DNA of 64,000 nt, taken from positions 1 through 64,000 of the forward strand of contig JANRKQ010000018.1 in assembly GCA_033763395.1 (NCBI GenBank), in the 5' to 3' direction. This document shows positions 17,696 through 25,342 of this stretch, piece after piece; within the stretch, counting starts at the first letter, position 1, and the number at the start of each line of letters is the position of its first letter. A program made the translations under genes and the position numbers. A model generated the notes under the pieces. That model saw only the letters and a program-made list of their open reading frames with translations. It had not been told where the DNA came from and did no database searches. Source of the stretch: Xiheimicrobium sp033763395. Lineage in GTDB: Bacteria; Myxococcota; Myxococcia; Myxococcales; Myxococcaceae.

Positions 17696-18525
17696 TTGAG
17701 GCCCTTCTTCGCCAGCTCCGCGAGCTTGCGGAAGTCGGGGTTGCCACGGAGCGGGACGAGGTCTTCATGGCTGAAGTCGGACCGGAACTGCCCTGGCTCG
17801 CCCAGCTTGAGCGCTTCTTTGAGGTGCGCCACGGCCTGCGCCTCATAGGCGGGCACCCTGGCGATCAGCCCTGCCTCGACGCAGGCCAGGTTGAAGTAGG
17901 CGTCGGCCCGGTCCTTGAGCGAGGCCTGGCCCGTGGTGGCGCGAAGGAAGACCGTTCGCGCCTCGGCGAACTCGCGCTTCCGCGAGAGGGCGAAGCCCAG
18001 CGTGTAGAGCACACCGAACTCTCCGTTCGCGTCGAGCGTTCCATCAGACTTCGCGGCCGCGGGCCTCAAGACGGCGATGACGTTGTCGTAGTCCTCCTTC
18101 TTCCGATACGTCTCGGCCGTCAGGAGCCGCGTCGCGTTGGTGGGCACGAACGTCAACGGGCTCTGGACCCCCGGTGTCGAACACCCCGCGGGCGGCTCGA
18201 TGAAGGCCGTGAAGGTGCCGCCCGAGAACACGCCCAGAAAAGGAATGCGGACGAGCTGGCCGCAGCTCGGGGGCTCCGCGCAGGTCTTGAGCACGCCGAT
18301 CAGCACCGCCCCCTCGAGCGTGCCCTCGACGATCACCTCAGACGGCGTGAACGAGCACTTACCGCCGATGACCCAGGTGGCCGACACCTTGTCGCCGTCG
18401 GTCTTGAAGTCGAGAAGCCCAAGCTCATTCACCTGGTAGGCGCCCGTGAGCACGGGAGCCCCCGCCAGCGCCGTGGTTGCCCCCCAGAGGGCCGCCACCA
18501 GCCCGATCCGCCCGGCTCGTTTCAT
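17692..18525 (-). CDS. Exported protein with C-terminal TPR-like repeats
   Basis: 277 residues from ATG 18525, chosen because it starts a signal peptide (MKRAGRIGLVAALWGATTALAG). The first 120 mature residues form a beta-rich region with several Cys (CSFTP, CAEPPSCGQ, PAGCSTPG). The rest has TPR-like helical repeats (YDNVIAVLRPAAAKSDG, LGFALSRKREFAEARTVFLRA, YFNLACVEAG) and a PDFRKLAELAKKG end. Function unknown. The GTGA overlap with the kinase suggests one transcript and possibly one pathway. Confidence 0.8.
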   Translation of the reverse strand: MKRAGRIGLVAALWGATTALAGAPVLTGAYQVNELGLLDFKTDGDKVSATWVIGGKCSFTPSEVIVEGTLEGAVLIGVLKTCAEPPSCGQLVRIPFLGVFSGGTFTAFIEPPAGCSTPGVQSPLTFVPTNATRLLTAETYRKKEDYDNVIAVLRPAAAKSDGTLDANGEFGVLYTLGFALSRKREFAEARTVFLRATTGQASLKDRADAYFNLACVEAGLIARVPAYEAQAVAHLKEALKLGEPGQFRSDFSHEDLVPLRGNPDFRKLAELAKKGLK

Positions 18526-18599
18526 CGGCGGCGAGGTTACCACCTTGAATCGTGCGTTCGGGGCCTTAAGATTGGGGCGTCGCAACAGTTCTCACAGGC

Positions 18600-18831
18600 T
18601 GTTCCCTGCGGGGTGCGTGATGTGCAGCAAACGCTCGAACCGATACCAACCAAACGGGGGTCGTTTCGGGCACCGGGTGCATGCCTCTCTCCGGAGGGGA
18701 AGCCGAAGGGGTTCGAACTCGACTCCCACCTGAACCTCTCGGTTCAGTGGAAGCCGCACACACGGCTCATGGCGGGGAACGTTTTTCGACGGGGGGTGGC
18801 CGGCAACATCCGGTCACCCCCCGGTTGTTTT
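18600..18831 (+). ncRNA. Structured leader or small RNA upstream of PilZ gene
   Basis: The 327 bp between the divergent TPR and PilZ genes hold no convincing ORF but at least three successive hairpins on the plus strand: 18730-18747 (CTGAACC-TCTC-GGTTCAG, perfect), 18752-18767 (AGCCG/CGGCT), and a terminator hairpin at 18790-18823. The arrangement fits either a small RNA with its own terminator or a regulated 5' leader. The left boundary is arbitrary. No match to c-di-GMP riboswitch consensus was recognised. Confidence 0.35.
18790..18831 (+). terminator. Intrinsic terminator just before PilZ start
   Basis: CGGGGGGTG (18790-18798) pairs with CACCCCCCG (18815-18823), with a further CCGG/CCGG inside the loop, followed by GTTGTTTT. 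It lies about 22 bases before the PilZ ATG, so it either ends an upstream RNA or attenuates PilZ expression. Confidence 0.7.
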
Positions 18832-18852
18832 CTCCGAGGGGAGTCCCGGTCG

Positions 18853-19158
18853 ATGTCCCAGGAGTCTCGCCGCAACCCCCGCTTCGTGTGCCAGTTCTCC
18901 GGCGTCGTCGCCGGCCCTCGGGGCGCCCTCCGGGGGACGTGCACGAACGTCTCGCTGGGCGGCCTGTACTTCCACGGGCCGACGCTGCCGGTCGGTGCCA
19001 GCACCACGCTGACGATCGACGTGGGCGCCCGAGGCTCGCTGCGCGTACAGGTCGAGGTGCGGCACCAGTCGGCCAGCGGAATGGGCGTTCAGTTCACCCG
19101 CTTCGAGCCGGGGCAGCTCGAGGTGCTGCAGCAGGTGATCGCCGGCCTTGCGCGATAG
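18853..19158 (+). CDS. PilZ-domain c-di-GMP receptor
   Basis: 101 residues from ATG 18853, a single-domain protein. The PilZ ligand motif is present: RRNPRF (RxxxR) near the N-terminus and NVSLGG (N-x-S-x-x-G) about 22 residues later, then beta-barrel strands and GMGVQFTRFEPGQLEVLQQVI. Such proteins bind cyclic di-GMP and act on motility or development targets. It stands alone behind a terminator-containing leader. Confidence 0.88.
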   Translation: MSQESRRNPRFVCQFSGVVAGPRGALRGTCTNVSLGGLYFHGPTLPVGASTTLTIDVGARGSLRVQVEVRHQSASGMGVQFTRFEPGQLEVLQQVIAGLAR

Positions 19159-19524
19159 TCCGAGCTGCTTCTCGGCGCACGCCGGCCACGAGTTGAGAGT
19201 CCGATGCGGTCGTCGCCGAGCCTGGTGCGGTTCGGCGAAGACGCTGCGCTGCTGTGGATCAGCACGCCGTGCTTCCGAGTCCGAGCAGCGCTGATGCGGT
19301 CGCCGTGGAGCCGCTCCAGTTGCAAACGCAGCGCGCACCGTCCACGCGTCGGCGTGGTGATCGGTCTCCATCGAGCTCAGGCCTCGCGCACGACGCGGCG
19401 AAGGGCCCCAAGCTCGTGCGAGCGTTAAAGCCGCTCCTTCCGCAGACGGAGCACGCACCGTCGTGAAGCTCCGAAGCCTCGTGCGGTCGCGGCCCGACCA
19501 CGAGTCGGGGAAGCCCGCGGACAC
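19159..19524. repeat. Intergenic region with degenerate repeats
   Basis: No gene recognised. A 33-base element at 19310-19342 (GCCGCTCC to GCGCACCGTC) recurs at 19430-19462 with roughly 26 of 33 matches, and a shorter GATGCGGTCG-type motif occurs at about 19203, 19293 and (partly) 19477. This looks like decayed intergenic repeats rather than coding sequence. Confidence 0.4.
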
Positions 19525-20481
19525 TCAGCGGGTCGCGAACACCCAAGTGTACAGCCCATCGCCGCGCCCGCCCGGGAACCTGAGGCCGCGGACGACGCGC
19601 GCGAGGCACCCATCGAGCACGAAGTCGGCGGCGACCGGGCCTTCGGCGAGCGACGACGCCACCCACGCGTGCGTCACCTGCCCCGCGTCACCGGTGCGGA
19701 AACGAAAGGTGCGGGCGCCGCCGAGCCCTGCGCGCCGCACGAGCGCCTCGTTCCAGCACGCCGAGACCTGGCTGCTCGCGCCGCGCATCGTGCCGCGAAC
19801 CAGCTGCGGATCGAGCAGGGGGCCCGACTCGGACTCGGGCGCGAAGTAGACCGAGACCTCGCCGCCAACCGGCTGGCCCTTCGGCGCGCGGGAAAGCCGC
19901 ATCGTCAGCTCTTTCGGAGACGGCCAGGCCGTACTGCCGAGCACCGCCTCGAGGCAGCGCTCGGCCTCGAGTGGAGGCAGCCCCCGCACCGTCAGCACCG
20001 GCGTCTGTTCGACCTGCACCAGACCAGCGCGAACACCCTTCTCCATGCACGCGGCGGCGAGCGGCGCGGGGTCGAGCAGCCCGCGCTCCGGCCCGAAGCG
20101 CCCCGGCGCCAACAGCTTCACCCACGCCAGCGCAGCCCAGAGGTCCAGCGGTTCCGTCGGCGGCGCCACCTCGCGCTTCTCGCCCAGCCGTTGGGCTGCC
20201 GGCACGCTGGTGGCGATCTCACGCAGGCACCAGCCCACCGAATTGCTCGCCCCGCCCCGCACCTCGAAGGTGAGATCGCCACCCTGAGGCGTGAGCGTCA
20301 CCCGCTGCGCGGCGCTCGCGGTGGGAGGCCAGCAGACCCCGAAGAGCGCCTCGAGCGGCACGCTGGGGGACTCGGCCACGGTCGCCGAGAAGCGCGCCCC
20401 ACCCTGCCCCGTCGGCCCCTCGGCCGTCTTGCAGGCCGACGCCGCCAGCACCACGACCCCAATGACGACGCGGGTGCGCAC
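19525..20481 (-). CDS. Lipoprotein with AgmX/TonB-like C-terminal domain
   Basis: 318 residues from GTG 20481. The lipoprotein signal ends at lipobox ASAC. The middle region has scattered Cys and no known domain. The C-terminal 90 residues (VSACWNEALVRRAGLGGARTFRFRT onward, then DGCLARVVRGLRFP) follow the pattern of the AgmX/PglI C-terminal domain of myxobacteria: a Cys-containing helix, G-x-V strands, then C-x(6)-FP. It begins seven bases after the pdhC stop, so it is co-transcribed with pyruvate dehydrogenase, though no metabolic role is apparent. Confidence 0.75.
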   Translation of the reverse strand: MRTRVVIGVVVLAASACKTAEGPTGQGGARFSATVAESPSVPLEALFGVCWPPTASAAQRVTLTPQGGDLTFEVRGGASNSVGWCLREIATSVPAAQRLGEKREVAPPTEPLDLWAALAWVKLLAPGRFGPERGLLDPAPLAAACMEKGVRAGLVQVEQTPVLTVRGLPPLEAERCLEAVLGSTAWPSPKELTMRLSRAPKGQPVGGEVSVYFAPESESGPLLDPQLVRGTMRGASSQVSACWNEALVRRAGLGGARTFRFRTGDAGQVTHAWVASSLAEGPVAADFVLDGCLARVVRGLRFPGGRGDGLYTWVFATR

Positions 20482-20488
20482 GCGGCCG

Positions 20489-21736
20489 TCAGAAGAGGAG
20501 GCGCATCGGCTGCTCGAGCAGCTCGCGGACGATCTTGAGGAACTGCGCTCCCACGGCGCCGTCGACGACGCGGTGATCGCCCGAGAACGTCATCGACATC
20601 ATCTGGCGAATCACCATCTGGCCGTCGCGCACCACGACCTTCGGCTCGACCTTGCCCACCGCGAGGATCGAGGCCTGCGGCGGGTTGATGACGGCGATGA
20701 ACGAGTCGATGCCGAACATGCCGAGGTTCGACACCGTGATGCTCCCGCCAGTGTACTCGTCAGGCTTGAGCGCCTTCCTCTTCGCGCGCTCGGCGAGCTC
20801 ACGGACCTCCTGCGCGATCTCGGCGAGGCCCTTCTGATCGGCGTCCTTCACGATCGGCGTGATGAGCCCGTCTTCGATGGCCACGGCCACGCCGACGTCG
20901 ACGGTCTGCAGCTGCTGAATGACGTCGCCCGCGAAGACCTGGTTGATGCGCGGGAAGCGGCGCACCGCCACGCCGACCGCCTTCACGATGATGTCGTTGA
21001 CCGAGATCTTCAGCTCCTGGGCCTTCGCCTGCTCGCGGAGCTCGAGCGCGCGGTCCATCTCGATGTCGACGTTCAGGTAGAAGTGCGGGACGCCCGGCTT
21101 CACCTCGGTGAGGCGCTGGGCGATCACCTTGCGCATCGTGCTGACGGGCAGGCTCTGCGGTGGCAGGCGAACCCCCGGCGCGCGGGGGAACCCGGTGGCC
21201 GGCTTCGCCTCGAGCGCGGCCTCGACGTCTCGGCGAACGATGCGCCCGTTCGGCCCGGAGCCCTGGACGGCAGAGAGATCGACCCCCTGCGCGGCCGCCA
21301 CCTTCTTCGCCAGCGGTGACGCGCGGAGCCGGCTGGCGCTCGCGACGGGCACCGGCGGAGGTGGCGGCGGGCGCGGCGCGGCCACGGGCGCGGGCTTCGC
21401 TGGCACGGGGGCCGCGGCGGCCGCTGGCTTCGCAGCAGCGGGGGCGGCAGCAGGCGCCGGCGCGGGCGCTGCGGGCGCGACGTCGGGCACCTGCTCGCCG
21501 GCCTTGCCGATCCACGCGATGGTGGAGCCGACGGGCGCCGAGTCACCCGCCTTCACCAGGATCTTCAGCAGCACCCCGTCGTCGTACGCCTCGATGGCGA
21601 GGTTCGACTTGTCGGTCTCGCACTCGGCGATCTCGGTCCCACTCGAGACCTTGTCTCCTTCGTTCTTGAGCCACTTGGTGATGCGCCCCTCGGTCATCGT
21701 GGGAGAGAGCGCGGGCAGCTGAACGGCGACGGCCAT
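20489..21736 (-). CDS. pdhC: Pyruvate dehydrogenase E2 (dihydrolipoamide acetyltransferase)
   Basis: 415 residues from ATG 21736. A lipoyl domain (1-78) has the lipoylated Lys43 in ETDKSN. An Ala/Pro-rich swinging linker (85-135) leads to a peripheral-subunit-binding domain (about 138-176, RASPLAKKVAAAQGVDLS...GSGPNGRIVRRDV) and the acetyltransferase core with catalytic His388 and Asp392 in DHRVVDGA. E2 transfers the acetyl group to CoA and forms the core of the complex. There is a single lipoyl domain. It is third in the pdhA-pdhB-pdhC operon; no E3 gene (lpd) follows. Confidence 0.96.
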   Translation of the reverse strand: MAVAVQLPALSPTMTEGRITKWLKNEGDKVSSGTEIAECETDKSNLAIEAYDDGVLLKILVKAGDSAPVGSTIAWIGKAGEQVPDVAPAAPAPAPAAAPAAAKPAAAAAPVPAKPAPVAAPRPPPPPPVPVASASRLRASPLAKKVAAAQGVDLSAVQGSGPNGRIVRRDVEAALEAKPATGFPRAPGVRLPPQSLPVSTMRKVIAQRLTEVKPGVPHFYLNVDIEMDRALELREQAKAQELKISVNDIIVKAVGVAVRRFPRINQVFAGDVIQQLQTVDVGVAVAIEDGLITPIVKDADQKGLAEIAQEVRELAERAKRKALKPDEYTGGSITVSNLGMFGIDSFIAVINPPQASILAVGKVEPKVVVRDGQMVIRQMMSMTFSGDHRVVDGAVGAQFLKIVRELLEQPMRLLF

Positions 21737-21772
21737 GGCGGTTGGGTTCGCTTTCGAGAAAGAGGTGAGAAG

Positions 21773-22753
21773 TCAGCGGTACAGCACGGCGTTGACCGCC
21801 TCGACGATGCGCTCGACCGAGGGCTGAATCGCCCGCTCGAGGTTGGCCGCGTAGGCCATGTTGACCTCGAGCCCGTGCACGCGCTTCACCGGCGCGTCGA
21901 GATCGTCGAAGCACTCGCGCTGAATGAAGTCGGACAGCTCGCTGCCGACCGACGCGAAGGGCCAGCCCTCTTCGACGACGACGACCCGGTTCGTCTTGCG
22001 CACCGAGGCGGCGACGGCCTCGTGATCGAACGGCTTGAGCGTTCGCAGATCGATGACGTCGCAGTGGATGCCCTGCTGCGCGAGCAGGTCGGCCGCCGGG
22101 AGCACGCAGGCCGTCACCATGCGCGACCAGGTGATCAGGGTGACGTCGCCGCCCTCGCGCTTGAGGTCGGCCTTCCCGATGGGGATCGTATACTCGCCCT
22201 CGGGCACCTCGCCCCGCACGCCGTAGAGCAGCTCGGCCTCGATGAAGACGACGGGGTTCTCGTCGCGAATGGCGCTCTTGAGCAGGCCCTTCGCGTCGGC
22301 GGGCGTGCCGGGCGCGATCACCTTGAGGCCGGGGAAGTGCGCGTAGTTCGCCTCGAGCGCCTGGCTGTGCTGCGACGACAGCCGGCCGCCCGCGCCGCCC
22401 GGGCCACGGAAGACGATGGGACAGCGCAGCTGCCCGCCGGACATGTGCCGGAGCTTGGCCGCGTTGTTGACGATCTGGTCCATCGCGAGGATGGCGAAGT
22501 TCCACGTCATCATCTCGATGACGGGGCGCAGGCCCACCATGGCGGCGCCGACGCCGAGGCCAGCGAAGCCCAGCTCCGAGATCGGCGCGTCGACGACCCG
22601 CGCGCTGCCGAAACTGTCGAGGAGGCCCTGGGACACCTTGTAGGCGCCGTTGTAGCGGGCGACCTCTTCACCCATGAGGAACACGCGCGGGTCGCGCGCC
22701 ATCTCTTCCTTGAGCGCCTGGTTCAGCGCGTCGCGGTACGCAAGCTCGGCCAT
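21773..22753 (-). CDS. pdhB: Pyruvate dehydrogenase E1 beta subunit
   Basis: 326 residues from ATG 22753, four bases from the pdhA stop. MAELAYRDALNQALKEEMARDPRVF, LMGEEVARYNGAYKVSQGL, the GAAMVGLRPVIEMM region and the C-terminal transketolase domain with RTNRVVVVEEGWP-type sequence (here KTNRVVVVEEGWPFASVG) are characteristic. With E1 alpha it binds thiamine diphosphate and decarboxylates pyruvate. Confidence 0.96.
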   Translation of the reverse strand: MAELAYRDALNQALKEEMARDPRVFLMGEEVARYNGAYKVSQGLLDSFGSARVVDAPISELGFAGLGVGAAMVGLRPVIEMMTWNFAILAMDQIVNNAAKLRHMSGGQLRCPIVFRGPGGAGGRLSSQHSQALEANYAHFPGLKVIAPGTPADAKGLLKSAIRDENPVVFIEAELLYGVRGEVPEGEYTIPIGKADLKREGGDVTLITWSRMVTACVLPAADLLAQQGIHCDVIDLRTLKPFDHEAVAASVRKTNRVVVVEEGWPFASVGSELSDFIQRECFDDLDAPVKRVHGLEVNMAYAANLERAIQPSVERIVEAVNAVLYR

Positions 22754-22756
22754 GGC

Positions 22757-23857
22757 TCAGGCAGCTCCCTTCTTGATCGGCGTGACGGCTGGCTCGCGCG
22801 GCTCGAGGTCCCACGTCACCTTGAAGTCGGTGGGGTACGTCGGCCACTTCACCTCGGCGCCACGAACGCGCGCGCGGGGCCTCTCGTCTTCGTCACCGGG
22901 TTCGACGAAGTGGTGCGTCCACACGTCTTCGAGCGGCGGCTCCGGGGACTGGTCGGCGAAGGCCACGGCGTCTTCGACGATCTTCTTCTCTTCGGCGTCG
23001 ATGGCCTCGAGCTGGTCCTCGCTGGCGAACTTCTTCTCGAGCAGCAGCGCCTTGAGCTTGAGGATCGGGTCGCGCTGCTTCTCCTGCTCGACCTCGTCCT
23101 TGGTGCGGTACGTGGCCGCGTCGGACATCGAGTGCCCGCGGAACCGGTAGGTGAACGCCTCGAGCAGCACGGGGCCCTTCCCCGCGCGCAAGTACGCCGC
23201 AAGGTCCTTCACGGTGTCGTGCACGGCCAGCACGTCCATGCCGTCGACGGACTCGCCGCGCATGTTGTATGCGCTCGCGCGCTTGTGAATGTCGGGCTCG
23301 GCCGACACGCGGGCGATGTCGGTGCCCATGCCGTACTTGTTGTTCTCGACGACGTAGAGCACCGGCAGCTTCCACTTCGACGCCATGTTGAACGTCTCGT
23401 GGAAGGCGCCCTGGTTGGCGGCGGCGTCACCGAAGGAGCACACGGTGATGCGATCTTCCCCGCGGTACTTCGAGGCGTAGGCCATGCCCGCCGCGAGCGG
23501 AATCTGCCCGCCGACGATGCCGTAGCCGCCGTAGAAGTGGTGCTCGACGTCGAAGAAGTGCATCGAGCCACCCTTGCCCTTCGAGTAGCCCGTGTCCTTC
23601 CCGAAGAGCTCCGCCATGAACATGCCGGCGTCGGCCCCGCGCACGAGCGGGTGCACGTGGTCGCGGTAGCCCGTCATGACGTAGTCGTCGGGGCGAATCG
23701 CCTCGTTGATGCCCACCACGACGGCTTCCTGGCCGATGTAGAGGTGGCAGAACCCCTGAATCTTCTTCTGCCCGTAGGCCTGGCCCGCCTTCTCTTCGAA
23801 GCGGCGCGCCAACAGCATCTTCCGGTACATCGTCAGCAGCAGCTCTTTGCCGTGCAC
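22757..23857 (-). CDS. pdhA: Pyruvate dehydrogenase E1 alpha subunit
   Basis: 366 residues from GTG 23857, preferred because AAGGAG lies seven bases upstream; GTG 23863 is the alternative and there is no suitable ATG. Motifs include YRKMLLARRFEEKAGQAYG, CHLYIGQEAVVVG, GYRDHVHPL, the thiamine diphosphate motif running from GDAAANQG to ENNKYGMG (first motif GDA instead of the common GDG), and YRFRGHSMSD. It starts the operon that continues with E1 beta and E2. A Glu/Arg-rich C-terminal tail is longer than in minimal E1 alpha. Confidence 0.95.
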   Translation of the reverse strand: MHGKELLLTMYRKMLLARRFEEKAGQAYGQKKIQGFCHLYIGQEAVVVGINEAIRPDDYVMTGYRDHVHPLVRGADAGMFMAELFGKDTGYSKGKGGSMHFFDVEHHFYGGYGIVGGQIPLAAGMAYASKYRGEDRITVCSFGDAAANQGAFHETFNMASKWKLPVLYVVENNKYGMGTDIARVSAEPDIHKRASAYNMRGESVDGMDVLAVHDTVKDLAAYLRAGKGPVLLEAFTYRFRGHSMSDAATYRTKDEVEQEKQRDPILKLKALLLEKKFASEDQLEAIDAEEKKIVEDAVAFADQSPEPPLEDVWTHHFVEPGDEDERPRARVRGAEVKWPTYPTDFKVTWDLEPREPAVTPIKKGAA

Positions 23858-24089
23858 GTCCACGCTCCTTGACTTCAGGGGTCGCAAAAGACGCGCGGCT
23901 TGTACCACCCGCCCCGGACCCCGCCACGTGCCTTTTCGACGGCGCGGCGCGTCGGCAAGGTCAACCCCGGCGTCCAGGGCGAGGGACGGCCGGGGCCCCC
24001 ACAGGGCCAGTCGTTGCGGGCGCTTCGCCTGGTGCCGGCCCTGCTCGAGGGCCGGGCTCCCACGCAGCACCCACCCCACGGAGCCTTCC

Positions 24090-24467
24090 ATGAACAACGC
24101 CCTCGTCCTCGTCGCCGTCGTCCTCGTCTCCACCCTCTCGGCCTGCTCGGTCGAGACCTCGTCGTGCGGCCCGTCTGGCTGCACCTCGTCGCGCAGCGGC
24201 AGCTTCTCGAACCAGCCGGTCGGCGGCTCGTGCGCCAACGACGGTGAGTGCGCGGGCAGCATGCTGTGCGACACCGAAGCGCCAAACGGCTACTGCCTGC
24301 AGCTCGGCTGCTCGTCGAGCAGCGGGTGCCCCAGCGGCGGCGTGTGCGTGAGTGGCACCCGCTCGAACTTCTGCGCGAAGGGCTGCTCGTCGAGCAGCGA
24401 CTGCCGCCCCGGCTACGTCTGCTCGCGCTTCACCAACTCGAACGGCGGCTGGTGCACGACGCCCTGA
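24090..24467 (+). CDS. Small Cys-rich lipoprotein
   Basis: 125 residues from ATG 24090. The lipoprotein signal MNNALVLVAVVLVSTLSAC is followed by a Ser/Gly-rich mature protein with about 14 Cys in modules such as GGSCANDGECAGSMLC, LGCSSSSGCPSGGVC and GCSSSSDCRPGYVC. These Cys modules are like those of the large lipoprotein at 6286-8124. Surface location is likely; function unknown. A hairpin terminator follows. Confidence 0.8.
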   Translation: MNNALVLVAVVLVSTLSACSVETSSCGPSGCTSSRSGSFSNQPVGGSCANDGECAGSMLCDTEAPNGYCLQLGCSSSSGCPSGGVCVSGTRSNFCAKGCSSSSDCRPGYVCSRFTNSNGGWCTTP

Positions 24468-24495
24468 TTCGAACCCGTCACCCAGGATCGAACGC

Positions 24496-24534
24496 GGGGC
24501 GGGCTCCTCACGGGGCTCGCCCCTCGTCGTTTCT
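24496..24534 (+). terminator. Hairpin terminator between convergent genes
   Basis: GGGGCGGGC (24496-24504) pairs with GCTCGCCCC (24515-24523) with one G-U pair, followed by TCGTCGTTTCT. It lies 29 bp past the Cys-rich lipoprotein stop and just before the end of the convergent HAD gene. Confidence 0.65.
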
Positions 24535-24542
24535 CTGGCACG

Positions 24543-25280
24543 TCACCAGGCGAAGTGCGGGATCGAGATGACGCGCTCGGCGAGCGTCACCGGCCGGCCC
24601 GAGTGATCGGTCGCCAGGTGCACGGGCACGCAGGACGGAAAGCGCGAAGCGTAGTCGTTCACGTGCGTCGGCTCGTTGTCGAACGCGGCCAGCACCGTGC
24701 CCATCTCGTCGAGGAGCGCGTGCGCCACGCGCTTGTAGGCGTCGTCGGACTCACGCAGCGACGGCTTCATCATCAGCACCACGCCCGGCCCGTTCGGCAC
24801 CGGCATGCCACACCGGGCCATGGCCTCGATCGAACCAGCCCGCATCTCTTCGTGGCGGCCGGTGACGTAGACGAGCTTCGCGCCGGTCTTCACGCACGCG
24901 TTCAAGAAGCGCGGCGCGCCGACGATCTCGATGTCGTCCTTGCAGTAGGGGCTGGTGAAGAAGCGCGCGCCCCAGAAGTTCTTGAGATCGCGGTGAATCG
25001 ACTCGGCGTCTGCGTCGCTCAGGCCCGCCTTCACGCAGGCGTGCTTCAGATCCCACCCGTTGGTGAAGTGGAAGGCCTGACACGTCGTGAGCGGGGCCAG
25101 GCCCTTCTGGGCGCCGTACTCGCGCACGATGCGCGCCTGGCGGGGGCGGTTGTCGAAGACGGTCGAGTCGAGGTCGAAGACGAGCACACCCTTGCCGGCG
25201 TGCTGGGCGGCCTGCGCCAGCACCTGCTCGAGGGTCTTGTGCCAGTCGACGGCGATGCGATGGGCGAACTCGGAGTCCAT
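24543..25280 (-). CDS. HAD-superfamily hydrolase
   Basis: 245 residues from ATG 25280. HAD motif I is FDLDSTVFDN (nucleophile and acid Asp with Thr), motif II is VYVTGR, and motif IV is FDNEPTHVNDY. The arrangement resembles class III acid-phosphatase-like HAD proteins that act on small phosphorylated substrates. No signal peptide, so cytosolic. It lies 62 bp downstream of the two-TM protein gene and is probably in the same transcript. The substrate cannot be told. Confidence 0.85.
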   Translation of the reverse strand: MDSEFAHRIAVDWHKTLEQVLAQAAQHAGKGVLVFDLDSTVFDNRPRQARIVREYGAQKGLAPLTTCQAFHFTNGWDLKHACVKAGLSDADAESIHRDLKNFWGARFFTSPYCKDDIEIVGAPRFLNACVKTGAKLVYVTGRHEEMRAGSIEAMARCGMPVPNGPGVVLMMKPSLRESDDAYKRVAHALLDEMGTVLAAFDNEPTHVNDYASRFPSCVPVHLATDHSGRPVTLAERVISIPHFAW

Positions 25281-25342
25281 GGGGCGGCGGCCTCTACCCC
25301 AGCGCCATGGTGGTGCCAACCGGGTGCGAGTGCCGCAGCTCG

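Noticed and set aside
18600..18831. c-di-GMP riboswitch (GEMM) in the PilZ leader
   Set aside because: The consensus segments I know for GEMM were not found; only generic hairpins are supported.
22757..23857. GDA instead of GDG in E1 alpha as evidence of inactivity
   Set aside because: The rest of the thiamine diphosphate site and the operon are intact; the change is mild and probably tolerated.
21875..23872. Plus-strand open frame of about 665 codons over pdhA/pdhB
   Set aside because: Antisense shadow of genes with clear family motifs; no ribosome site or recognisable domain.
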